From Patiriisocius marinus (GTDB lineage Bacteria > Bacteroidota > Bacteroidia > Flavobacteriales > Flavobacteriaceae), in contig NZ_BKCG01000002.1 of assembly GCF_008974325.1 (NCBI RefSeq), positions 310,001-374,000 of the forward strand: 64,000 nt of DNA, read 5' to 3'. Shown here piece after piece: positions 8,327 to 16,068 of this stretch; positions within the stretch are counted from its first letter, which is position 1; each line of letters starts with the position of its first letter. Made by a program: the position numbers and the translations under genes. The notes under the pieces are model-generated. The model searched no databases, was not told the DNA's origin, and was given only the letters and a program-made list of their open reading frames with translations.

Positions 8327-8750
8327 TATAGAACAGCTTCTGGAGTCGTATTTTGAAGGGACAACGTCTCTTGCCGATGAACAAATATTGCGAAATTATT
8401 TTGCAACAGATTTAGTTGACGATAGTTTGAAACAATACAGTTCGCTATTTAATGCGATGACGGTTTCAGCTTCCGAAACATCAACTACAACTTTTACAGT
8501 GCCAGTAACCGAAAAAAAACCATTTAACAAATGGTGGTTATCTATAGCAGCATCTATAGTAATAGTTTTAGGAGTTGCAGGGTTTGTTTTCTCAGAAAAC
8601 TCACTTACTCAAGAAGAACAGAAAGCGCTAGCAGCATTAAAACAAAGTAAAGAAGCGATGCTTTTACTTTCTAATAATTTACAAAAAGGAACAAGTCAAT
8701 TACAGCTTGTTGAAACATTTAGTAAAACCAAGAATAAATTTTTAAAATAA
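8313..8750 (+). CDS. Putative anti-sigma factor, single-pass membrane protein
   Basis: The 145-residue protein has a soluble N-terminal part (about 1-68, starting with ELNNIEQLLESYFEGTTSL, a pattern common in Bacteroidota anti-sigma domains), one transmembrane helix (about 70-90) and a periplasmic tail rich in Lys and Gln. It overlaps the sigma gene by 14 bases, so the two are made in a fixed ratio. The role, holding the sigma factor at the membrane until an envelope signal arrives, is inferred from order and topology. No zinc-finger motif is present. Confidence 0.72.
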   Translation: MELNNIEQLLESYFEGTTSLADEQILRNYFATDLVDDSLKQYSSLFNAMTVSASETSTTTFTVPVTEKKPFNKWWLSIAASIVIVLGVAGFVFSENSLTQEEQKALAALKQSKEAMLLLSNNLQKGTSQLQLVETFSKTKNKFLK

Positions 8751-8773
8751 TATAACACTTAAATACAAAAACT

Positions 8774-9307
8774 ATGAAAAAGATAACACTAATACTCGTT
8801 TTATTGATTGCTCCTTTAGTAGCAATGGCACAAAGCCCATTTGATTCGTTTGAAAATGACAAGGACGTTTCGTCTGTAGTTGTTACAAAGAATATGTTCA
8901 AATTATTGAGCAAAATGGATTTAGATTCTAATGATCCTGAAGCTAAGGAATACCTTAATATGGTAGATAACTTAAATGACATTAAAATATATACAACAGA
9001 CAACCCAACAGTCGCTGCAAAAATGTCTAGTACTGTTGCTAGCTACATTAAGTCTAATGGTTCATTAAGTGAATTAATGCGTGTAAAGAGCGATGGGCAA
9101 AATGTGAAGTTTTATTCAAAAGAAGGTAAAAATGAAAATTTTGTAAGTGAATTATTAATGTTTGTTGACGGGGTAAATGAAGGGAAGCCTATGACTGTGG
9201 TTATGAGTATTTCAGGAAACATTGACTTAAAGCAAATAGGGAAATTAGCTGAACAGCTTAATGTACCAGGAAGCGAAGAGCTTAAAAATATTAAGAAGGA
9301 AAAATAA
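8774..9307 (+). CDS. DUF4252 domain-containing exported protein
   Basis: The 177-residue product has a cleavable signal peptide (MKKITLILVLL...AMAQ, about 1-20) and no lipobox, so it is likely periplasmic. The rest matches the DUF4252 pattern: an acidic start, then a long domain with IKIYTTDN near residue 74 and a late VVMSISGNIDLKQIGKLAEQL helix. DUF4252 genes commonly sit in ECF sigma operons in this phylum. It lies 23 bases after the anti-sigma gene. Function is unknown; an envelope-sensing or effector role is a guess from context. Confidence 0.82.
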   Translation: MKKITLILVLLIAPLVAMAQSPFDSFENDKDVSSVVVTKNMFKLLSKMDLDSNDPEAKEYLNMVDNLNDIKIYTTDNPTVAAKMSSTVASYIKSNGSLSELMRVKSDGQNVKFYSKEGKNENFVSELLMFVDGVNEGKPMTVVMSISGNIDLKQIGKLAEQLNVPGSEELKNIKKEK

Positions 9308-9345
9308 ATTCCAGCTTTATACTACTAACCATTAAACCATAAAAC

Positions 9346-9891
9346 ATGCAAATAATTGTAAAATATACCGTAGCAGCAGCAATTGCGCTAATCTCACTAA
9401 TAAGTTGTGATGGAAGTAAATCATTGCAATCATATATTGTAGATAAACAAGAGGACGATCGTTTTATGAAAGTTGATCTTGCAACAAGTTTATTAGCTAA
9501 TTTAGATTCAATTCCATCAGACCAAAAAGAGGTATTGAACACTGTTAAAAAAATGAATGTTGTAGCTTATCCTAAATCTGAAGGAACAGATGCAGATTAC
9601 AAAGTTGAAAAAGCAAAGCTTGATCTTATCTTTAATCAAGAGAAATATAAAGTTTTAGGTTCATTTAAGTCAAATAACCAAAATATGAAACTTATGTATT
9701 TAGGTGATGAAGAAGCTATTGATGAAGTTATTGTTTATGGAAGAGATGACGAAAAAGGCTTAGCTGTCTTTAGACTTTTAGGAGACAAAATGAATCCAGC
9801 TTCTATGATGAAGTTAGCTGCTAATCTTGAAGATGGTGATCTGAATTTATCTCAACTTGCAGGACTAGAAGATATATTCAATAAAAAGTAA
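9346..9891 (+). CDS. DUF4252 domain-containing lipoprotein
   Basis: A 181-residue protein with a lipoprotein signal ending at about Cys21 (LISLISC), so it is probably lipid-anchored. It shares with the preceding gene the overall DUF4252 layout (KMNVVAYPKSE...; a late MNPASMMKLAANLEDGDL helix), so the two are paralogues, one soluble and one anchored. It is the fourth gene of the ECF cassette and ends before a terminator. Function unknown. Confidence 0.8.
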   Translation: MQIIVKYTVAAAIALISLISCDGSKSLQSYIVDKQEDDRFMKVDLATSLLANLDSIPSDQKEVLNTVKKMNVVAYPKSEGTDADYKVEKAKLDLIFNQEKYKVLGSFKSNNQNMKLMYLGDEEAIDEVIVYGRDDEKGLAVFRLLGDKMNPASMMKLAANLEDGDLNLSQLAGLEDIFNKK

Positions 9892-9910
9892 AATAAAATC
9901 ATATCTCATT

Positions 9911-9941
9911 AAAGCCTCCTATATTAGGGGGCTTTTTTTAT
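9911..9941 (+). terminator. Rho-independent terminator of the ECF cassette
   Basis: AAAGCCTCC and GGGGGCTTT pair (one G-U) around TATATTA and run into seven T residues. It closes the sigma/anti-sigma/DUF4252 operon. Confidence 0.85.
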
Positions 9942-9978
9942 GTCGTTTAATTGAAGCTACTATTAGTATCTTTATCAA

Positions 9979-11817
9979 ATGAATTTAATTAGTTTGTTGT
10001 CACGTTTCTTTATAATTACTTCATTAATATTCTTAAGTAATTGCTCATCAGCAGTACCTAGTATTGTACAGACAGATGAGAATAATATTCCTAAAACAGT
10101 GCCATCTACCGCTATACCTAAAAATGTACCAATAGCGGGATCTACAATGCAAGAGATTAATGCATCGGTTTATGGTTGTAAAGGTGATGGAGTGCAGCTA
10201 AATGATTTTTCTTTAAGCGGAAATGTGCTAACGTCAAGTTCAGCTAGTTTTAGTTCATTAGATACTGGTAAAACGGTTAGTATAGCAAATGCTGGTGAAA
10301 ATGGAGAGCATTTGTTAAGTACAATTAAAACAATAATTTCTCCAAATAAAGTGTTGCTAACAAATAAAGCAGCTTCAAATGTTTTAAACGTAATGGGTAG
10401 TTATGGAACAGATAATATACGTTTTATTCAGAAAGCAGTCGATGCTGCAATCGCGCAACAAAAAACACTACGATTTGATCCAGGAGTATTTTTAATTGGA
10501 GATTATAATATAAACACAAAAACTTCAGTCATAAAAATAGCAATAAATAATCCTGGTGATAATGTGGTTATTGTAGGAAGTGGTAAACACAAAACTATTT
10601 TTAGAGAGCTTGATGGAAAAACGCAACGAAAAGGTAGGTATACTAAAATATTTTATCATTATTTAAAAGACTCTCCTAATGTAGGTGCTATAGTGCTGAG
10701 TGATTTTTCTTTAGATAAAAATGGACGATCACTAACTAAAAACCCTGAAAGTATTTATACCTGGGAACAAGCACACGCTTGGTCTTGGGCTGGGCATAAA
10801 AATGGTGCAGAATTTATTGATAGTATACATATTTCGAATATTGAGATAGTTGACAAAATAGGAGGAGGGATTAATTTTTCGTCAAGTGGTACAAGGGTAA
10901 ATCACTTCACTCTTGAGAAAATTTCTGAATCAAGATTTAAAAGCAATACCAATGAAGTATTTTATGCGGCAAGAGGCGATCTGGAGATTAGTTGTTTTAG
11001 CGATGATATAGTTATAAAAAATGTAGATTTAACCTATGTACAATTGGAGCCAGTTAGATCTAAAAAATCAACTTTAGAAAATAATAGATATTGTGAGGTG
11101 ACAGACAGTTCAATTGATACTATTGAATATACAGAAGATGGAATAGAAGGTTTGGGTGTAAATGTCTTGAAGATGAACAATATTACTACAAAAAACTTCA
11201 GAAATCATGGTGTTGAGTTTTTAGTAGAGAATAGTACTATTAGTGCACCACATACCATTAATAGTATAAATGGGAATTTTGTAAACTGTAAGTTTTTATT
11301 AAAATATGATGCTTCAGAAAACAAGGTAAAGCCTATAAATGCTACTTATTTTAGAAATATTTCTAGCAATAATTCTATAACATTTTCTAATTGCGAGTTT
11401 ATAATTGATAGTGAATTAACTACTATCAAACCGAAAGGTTATGCGCTTTTCTCAAGTAGTAAAATAAGCGATATATTGATAAACGAAATAACAGTTGACA
11501 ATTGCACGTTTGACAAACGATTACAAAGTAGTATTAACGCTTATGCGAACGGTAAATGGACGATTAAGAATTCTACTTTAGCAGGGAGTAGTGTAGCTAT
11601 TCAAGCAGGAGGATATGAAGAGTATTATAGCGAGGTTAATTTAAGTAATAATAATTATTCTCAAGTTTTAGATAACGCTAAACTACTTAACATAAATAAC
11701 CATAATTCTTTATGGAAAGTAAAAGGTTCAGAAAAAAACAAAAACTTTTCCTCTAGAATTATATCCAAAGGAAAAGTGGGAAGTTTAAAAAATCAAAATA
11801 CTTTAAAAATAAATTAG
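9979..11817 (+). CDS. Lipoprotein with predicted right-handed beta-helix (pectate-lyase-like fold)
   Basis: The 612-residue protein has a lipoprotein signal ending at Cys23 (LSNC), a Pro/Thr-rich linker to about residue 50, then a segment INASVYGCKGDGVQLNDF that resembles the start of pectate-lyase-3 / tailspike-type beta-helices. From about 190 to 580 there are many short Asn-rich strands (DIVIKNVDLTYVQ, VLKMNNITTKNFRNHG, ITFSNCEFII, WTIKNSTLAGSS), as expected for beta-helix turns. Many such proteins act on polysaccharides, but I see no defined catalytic motif. It overlaps the purB stop by 4 bases, convergently. It has no neighbour of related function. Confidence 0.72.
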   Translation: MNLISLLSRFFIITSLIFLSNCSSAVPSIVQTDENNIPKTVPSTAIPKNVPIAGSTMQEINASVYGCKGDGVQLNDFSLSGNVLTSSSASFSSLDTGKTVSIANAGENGEHLLSTIKTIISPNKVLLTNKAASNVLNVMGSYGTDNIRFIQKAVDAAIAQQKTLRFDPGVFLIGDYNINTKTSVIKIAINNPGDNVVIVGSGKHKTIFRELDGKTQRKGRYTKIFYHYLKDSPNVGAIVLSDFSLDKNGRSLTKNPESIYTWEQAHAWSWAGHKNGAEFIDSIHISNIEIVDKIGGGINFSSSGTRVNHFTLEKISESRFKSNTNEVFYAARGDLEISCFSDDIVIKNVDLTYVQLEPVRSKKSTLENNRYCEVTDSSIDTIEYTEDGIEGLGVNVLKMNNITTKNFRNHGVEFLVENSTISAPHTINSINGNFVNCKFLLKYDASENKVKPINATYFRNISSNNSITFSNCEFIIDSELTTIKPKGYALFSSSKISDILINEITVDNCTFDKRLQSSINAYANGKWTIKNSTLAGSSVAIQAGGYEEYYSEVNLSNNNYSQVLDNAKLLNINNHNSLWKVKGSEKNKNFSSRIISKGKVGSLKNQNTLKIN

Positions 11818-13157
11818 ATTCCTGTATAGTTAGCAGGAGTAATAACTCTCATTTCAGCTTTTAATTCTTCTGAAATATCAAGTGTTTCGATAAAGTCTGC
11901 TATAGATTTTTTTGAAATTGCTTCATTAGTTCTTGTTAAGCCTTTTAACGCTTCGTAAGGATTTGGGTATGCTTCTCTTCTAAGGATAGTTTGTAATGCT
12001 TCAGCAACTACAGCCCAATTTTTTTCTAAATCTTCGTGAAACTTAGCTTCGTTTAATAATAATTTATTCAATCCTTTTAAAGTAGATTGAAATGCAATTA
12101 ATGTGTGACCAATTGGTACACCAATATTTCTTAACACTGTACTATCCGTTAAATCACGTTGTAATCTACTAATAGGAAGTTTCGCAGATAAGTGTTCGAA
12201 AATAGCATTCGCAATTCCTAAATTACCTTCGCTATTTTCAAAATCAATAGGATTTACTTTGTGTGGCATTGCGCTACTTCCTATTTCACCTTTCTTAATT
12301 TTTTGCTTAAAGTAATCCATAGATACATACGTCCAGATATCTCTATCAAGATCAATAAGTATGGTGTTAATACGTTTTAGGCAATCAAATAATGCTGCCA
12401 TATGATCGTAATGTTCAATTTGAGTTGTAGGGAAAGAGTGGTGTAAACCTAAAACTTCCTGTACAAACGTAGCGCCAAAATTTTTCCAATCTATTTGTGG
12501 ATATGCAACATGGTGTGCATTGAAATTTCCTGTGGCACCACCAAATTTTGCTGCGCTTTTAATATCGTTAAGCAAATCAAACTGCTCTTTTAATCTAACA
12601 ACATATACATTTATTTCTTTTCCTAAACGAGTAGGAGAAGCTGGTTGTCCGTGCGTACGAGCTAACATAGGTACATCTGCCCATTCAGCTGCTAATTCCT
12701 CTAATTTATTTTTAACTTCAAAAAATTGAGGAACATATGCATCATTCATAGCATCTTTCAATGATAATGGAATGGCTGTATTGTTAATGTCTTGAGAGGT
12801 TAATCCAAAATGAATAAACTCTTTGTATTGTTGTAAACCAAGATTGTCAAACTTTTCTTTTATGAAATATTCAACAGCTTTTACATCGTGATTTGTAATT
12901 TTTTCAGTGTCCTTAATTTTTTGAGCATCTTCCGTTGAAAACTCTGTATATAAAGCACGAAGTTTAGGGAATAATGTTGTGTCAAATTCTGCTAGCTGAG
13001 GTAAAGGAATATTTACTAAAGCGATAAAATATTCTACTTCAACTTGAACACGATATTTAATCAATGCTTCTTCAGAGAAAAAAGGAATAAGGCTTGAGGT
13101 TTTAGACGCGTAACGTCCGTCAATAGGAGAAATGGCTTTTAAAGCTTGGGTTGACAT
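11814..13157 (-). CDS. purB: Adenylosuccinate lyase
   Basis: Cleaves adenylosuccinate to AMP and SAICAR to AICAR in purine synthesis. The 447-residue protein starts MSTQALKAISPIDGRYASK and carries the fumarase/aspartase superfamily signature GSSAMPHKVNP and the catalytic region ARTHGQPASPTRLGKE. A longer frame with an ATG at 13214 exists, but the -7 element TATCTTTG at 13212-13219 overlaps that codon, so the real start is the ATG at 13157. It lies 89 bases after the alpha-solenoid gene and appears to have its own promoter. Confidence 0.95.
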   Translation of the reverse strand: MSTQALKAISPIDGRYASKTSSLIPFFSEEALIKYRVQVEVEYFIALVNIPLPQLAEFDTTLFPKLRALYTEFSTEDAQKIKDTEKITNHDVKAVEYFIKEKFDNLGLQQYKEFIHFGLTSQDINNTAIPLSLKDAMNDAYVPQFFEVKNKLEELAAEWADVPMLARTHGQPASPTRLGKEINVYVVRLKEQFDLLNDIKSAAKFGGATGNFNAHHVAYPQIDWKNFGATFVQEVLGLHHSFPTTQIEHYDHMAALFDCLKRINTILIDLDRDIWTYVSMDYFKQKIKKGEIGSSAMPHKVNPIDFENSEGNLGIANAIFEHLSAKLPISRLQRDLTDSTVLRNIGVPIGHTLIAFQSTLKGLNKLLLNEAKFHEDLEKNWAVVAEALQTILRREAYPNPYEALKGLTRTNEAISKKSIADFIETLDISEELKAEMRVITPANYTGI

Positions 13158-13211
13158 AATTGGTTGTTTTAGTGGTTTTTCTGATACGTTATATTTCAGA
13201 AAATAAAGATG

Positions 13212-13219
13212 CAAAGATA
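13212..13219 (-). promoter_or_regulatory. -7 promoter element of purB
   Basis: On the minus strand this reads TATCTTTG, a full match to TAnnTTTG. It predicts transcription starting about 45-50 bases before the ATG at 13157 and rules out the upstream in-frame ATG at 13214. Confidence 0.6.
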
Positions 13220-13246
13220 CTATTTTAGAGTGATTAGGTGTTCCGT

Positions 13247-13825
13247 TTATAAGCCTTTCTTTTCAAACTTTTCTATTTGTTTTAAAACCGATTTTCCTCT
13301 GGCTTTATAGGCAGGTTGCTCCTCGTGTATATTTTGTAAAATTATTGATTTTAATTCTGGATGTATCCATTTAAACTCAGTTCCAAGGTAGACTAAAGAT
13401 GTCATTCCATAAACCTTGCAAGCAACTTTTTGATCTGTAATAAACCAGTCAAACATGCAGTTTACCCATTGTTGTTTATGCATTGGGGTAATCGTGTTTA
13501 TAAGTGCTTCATCTTTGTCTTTGTAATAAGAAATTGCAAGCATTTGGCAAATTTTAGCAAGAGGTCTCAGAGCTTGATCTTTTTTTGTGAGTGGTAGTTT
13601 GGTAAAAAATTCATCTAAATGAGGATGTAGCAACGCTAATCGTTCGGCACAAACAAATTCTAAAATCCAAGTTGCTTTATAAGAAATACTACTCGAATCA
13701 TTAAAGCATAGTGCAAGTAACTCTGGAAAAGACCCAGGGTTGTCTAATACCCATTGCGCTAAATCTAGCCTAGACTTCCTGTACGCTTTTAGTGTGGTTA
13801 ATGATGTTGTTAAATAAGATTCCAT
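13247..13825 (-). CDS. Alpha-helical (HEAT-like) protein of unknown function next to purB
   Basis: A 192-residue soluble protein made of amphipathic helix pairs (SYKATWILEFVCAERLALLHPHLDEFF; KVACKVYGMTSLVYLG...HPELKSIILQNI), like a short HEAT/ARM solenoid. Homologues beside purB in flavobacteria are sometimes named adenylosuccinate lyase (from memory), but this protein lacks the lyase signature and is less than half the size, so that label is an error carried from its neighbour. It begins 3 bases after the sirtuin gene stop. Function unknown, perhaps protein binding. Confidence 0.75.
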   Translation of the reverse strand: MESYLTTSLTTLKAYRKSRLDLAQWVLDNPGSFPELLALCFNDSSSISYKATWILEFVCAERLALLHPHLDEFFTKLPLTKKDQALRPLAKICQMLAISYYKDKDEALINTITPMHKQQWVNCMFDWFITDQKVACKVYGMTSLVYLGTEFKWIHPELKSIILQNIHEEQPAYKARGKSVLKQIEKFEKKGL

Positions 13826-13828
13826 TGT

Positions 13829-14503
13829 TTAAAGTTTCAGAAAAGAGATAGCTTTTATTACTCCGCTAGTCGCATTTTCTGCGATAATATGAATTTTACT
13901 TGTAGGAGAAATAGCTGGGTTTGGGTCAATATATACTGTTTGAGCACTTTCTTTAGCATACTGTATTAGTCCAGCGGCTGGATATACTTGCATTGACGTA
14001 CCAATAATTATTATTGCATCAGCACCTTCTACAACTTCAGCAGCGTTTTCAATAAGGGGTACAGCCTCTCCAAACCAAACAATATCTGGACGCATTTGAT
14101 GGCCGTTAGGACAAAGATCACCTATCAGTATATCATTATTAATTTCTATAGAATACGATTCGTCTTTGTCACTTTTAGCTTTAAGTAATTCGCCGTGTAA
14201 ATGCATTACTTTTTTACTACCAGCACGTTCGTGGAGGTCATCCACATTTTGTGTAATTACTATAACTTCATGAGTTTGTTCAAGTGTAGCAATAGCCTTG
14301 TGCGCTTCGTTAGGTTCAACCTCTAATAACTGTCTTCGTCGTTGATTGTAAAAGTCAAGTACAAGGGCGGGATTTGCTTCAAACCCTTGAGGGCTAGCAA
14401 CGCTCATTACATCGTGACCTTCCCAGAGGCCGTTACTGTCTCTAAAAGTTTTCAAACCACTTTCTGCTGAAATGCCCGCACCTGTTAAAACTGCTATCTT
14501 CAA
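13829..14503 (-). CDS. cobB: NAD-dependent protein deacylase (sirtuin, CobB-like)
   Basis: Sirtuins remove acyl groups from lysine using NAD. The 224-residue protein has the NAD-binding GAGISAESGLKTFR (8-21), TQNVDDLHERAG and the catalytic His in HLHGEL. Tyr and Arg three residues apart in FYNQRR match the YxxR pair that favours succinyl/malonyl substrates in class III sirtuins. Of the four zinc cysteines of E. coli CobB only one is left (GDLCPNGHQ). The start is TTG at 14503; the next Met lies beyond the NAD motif. It is divergent from the methyltransferase gene. Confidence 0.9.
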   Translation of the reverse strand: MKIAVLTGAGISAESGLKTFRDSNGLWEGHDVMSVASPQGFEANPALVLDFYNQRRRQLLEVEPNEAHKAIATLEQTHEVIVITQNVDDLHERAGSKKVMHLHGELLKAKSDKDESYSIEINNDILIGDLCPNGHQMRPDIVWFGEAVPLIENAAEVVEGADAIIIIGTSMQVYPAAGLIQYAKESAQTVYIDPNPAISPTSKIHIIAENATSGVIKAISFLKL

Positions 14504-14510
14504 AGCTTAA

Positions 14511-14518
14511 TATTTTTG
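14511..14518 (+). promoter_or_regulatory. -7 element of the TrmH-family gene in a 40-base divergent spacer
   Basis: TATTTTTG matches TAnnTTTG and lies 26 bases before the TTG start of the rightward gene. On the other strand, 14530-14537 reads TATTTTTA (one mismatch) and could serve the leftward sirtuin gene. The two starts would then share a very short bidirectional promoter. Confidence 0.5.
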
Positions 14519-14543
14519 ATTAATTTAGCTAAAAATAACCATT

Positions 14544-15236
14544 TTGGATCAAGCATTACACGACTACCTTAAAACTTTTTTAACCGAAAGACGACTCAAT
14601 TTATTTGAGCGAATTCTATCACAACGTACTAGGCATTTTACTGTTGTTACAGAGGATGTGTATCAACTACATAACACAAGTGCTGTAATGCGAACTTGCG
14701 ATGTATTTGGTGTGCAAGATTTACACGTTGTAGAGGAAAAGCTTGGAAAAAGCATTGATAAAGAAATTGCAATGGGTGCTCAAAAATGGGTTAATTTAAA
14801 CCGAAGTACAAGTATAAAGGCTTCGCTAGAATCGTTGAGAGCTCAAGGATATCAAATTGTCGCAACCACCCCTCATAAAAACGCAACCTATTTACATGAC
14901 TTTGACGTAACTAAAAAAAGTGCTTTTTTCTTTGGTACTGAAAAGGAAGGGTTGAGTGAATATGTATTAGAAAATGCAGATAGTGCTCTAAAAATACCGA
15001 TGTATGGATTTACTGAAAGTTTAAATATTTCAGTTTCGGCAGCTATTATTTTACAAGATGTAGTAACTCGTCTACATCAATCCAATGTGAAGTGGGAATT
15101 ATCTGAAATCGAAAAACAAGAACTTACTTTACAATGGATGAAAAACACTATTAAAAACCCTGAAGAAATCATCGATAGATATTATGAAGATTTAGATATA
15201 GGGGTTAATGAAAAAGAGCAAAACTCAAATAATTAA
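14544..15236 (+). CDS. trmH: TrmH-family RNA 2'-O-ribose methyltransferase
   Basis: A SPOUT-class methyltransferase, probably acting on tRNA G18 (TrmH). The 230-residue protein has the N-terminal RTRHFTVVTEDVYQLHNTSAVMRTCDVFG, FFFGTEKEGLSEYVLENAD (SAM-binding loop) and GFTESLNISVSAAIIL, the trefoil-knot motifs of SpoU/TrmH. The start must be TTG: it is the only start codon ahead of the conserved region. It is followed after 46 bases by the ITPase gene. The tRNA target is inferred from overall likeness to TrmH rather than to rRNA enzymes. Confidence 0.87.
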   Translation: MDQALHDYLKTFLTERRLNLFERILSQRTRHFTVVTEDVYQLHNTSAVMRTCDVFGVQDLHVVEEKLGKSIDKEIAMGAQKWVNLNRSTSIKASLESLRAQGYQIVATTPHKNATYLHDFDVTKKSAFFFGTEKEGLSEYVLENADSALKIPMYGFTESLNISVSAAIILQDVVTRLHQSNVKWELSEIEKQELTLQWMKNTIKNPEEIIDRYYEDLDIGVNEKEQNSNN

Positions 15237-15282
15237 AATTTCAGAATACTTAAAAGTATCTTTTACCCAAATAATAACCTAA

Positions 15283-15870
15283 ATGAACAAAAAACAAGAA
15301 CGTACGTTAGTATTTGCAACCAATAATTTAAATAAATTAAAAGAGGTGCAATTACTATTACCATCACATATTAAACTTTTAAGTTTAAAAGATATTAACT
15401 GTTTAGTTGATATTCCAGAAACGGCAGATACTATAGAGGGTAATGCAATATTAAAAGTAGCATATATATCTAATCATTATGGTTATGATTGTTTTGCTGA
15501 TGATACAGGATTAATAGTAGATGTTTTAAATGGTGAGCCTGGTGTTTATAGTGCGCGTTATGCAGGTGAAAATGCTACATCAGAACAAAATATAGATAAG
15601 TTACTTACTAATTTAGCAGACAAAGAGAACAGATCAGCAAGATTTAAAACTGTTATTGCGCTACATTTAGGAGTAACCCACGTATTATTTGAAGGTATTT
15701 GTGATGGCTCTATTACAAAGGATAGACGTGGAGATAAGGGTTTTGGATATGATTCTGTTTTTCTTCCAGAAGGTAAAGATGAAACTTTTGCTCAAATGAC
15801 ATTGGGCGAAAAAAGTGAAATTGGACATAGAGGCAAGGCTATGCGCCAGTTGATAGCCTATTTTTCTTAA
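15283..15870 (+). CDS. rdgB: Non-canonical purine NTP pyrophosphatase (RdgB/HAM1 family)
   Basis: Hydrolyses ITP, dITP and XTP to the monophosphates and so keeps deaminated purines out of nucleic acids. The 195-residue protein has the substrate-binding FATNNLNKLKEV (11-22), FADDTGLIVDVLNGEPGVYSARYAG and the late GFGYDSVFLPEG and SEIGHRGKAMRQL motifs. Length is typical. It follows the TrmH-type gene in the same direction. Confidence 0.95.
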   Translation: MNKKQERTLVFATNNLNKLKEVQLLLPSHIKLLSLKDINCLVDIPETADTIEGNAILKVAYISNHYGYDCFADDTGLIVDVLNGEPGVYSARYAGENATSEQNIDKLLTNLADKENRSARFKTVIALHLGVTHVLFEGICDGSITKDRRGDKGFGYDSVFLPEGKDETFAQMTLGEKSEIGHRGKAMRQLIAYFS

Positions 15871-15922
15871 TTTAAAAAGTTTTGAAAGGATTAAAAATCA
15901 TTTAAATGACTATTTAATAGTG

Positions 15923-15949
15923 TTGTGTTAATAATTAGCAGTACTTTTG
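15923..15949 (+). promoter_or_regulatory. Promoter of the DEAD-box helicase gene
   Basis: TTG (15923-15925) and TACTTTTG (15942-15949) form a -33/-7 pair with a 16-base spacer, slightly shorter than usual. The -7 matches TAnnTTTG fully. It predicts a leader of about 110 bases before the helicase ATG at 16069. Confidence 0.6.
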
Positions 15950-15955
15950 CAGCTT

Positions 15956-16068
15956 CGTAGAGAGAAATTTCTACACAAATTCCTCAGGGAGAGGTAGTGC
16001 AAAGTGAAGTTCGTAGGTATATGTATATCGCTTCCCATAGCACATATAACATATACTTAAATTAAAAA
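15956..16068 (+). promoter_or_regulatory. Structured 5' leader of the DEAD-box helicase mRNA
   Basis: Three possible hairpins are visible: GTAGAGA/ATTTCTAC (about 15957-15975) with a GAAA loop, CCTC/GAGG (about 15983-15996), and GTATATGT/ACATATAC (about 16017-16055). Long structured leaders are common on cold-induced RNA helicase genes. Autoregulation or a temperature response is an inference. Confidence 0.4.
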
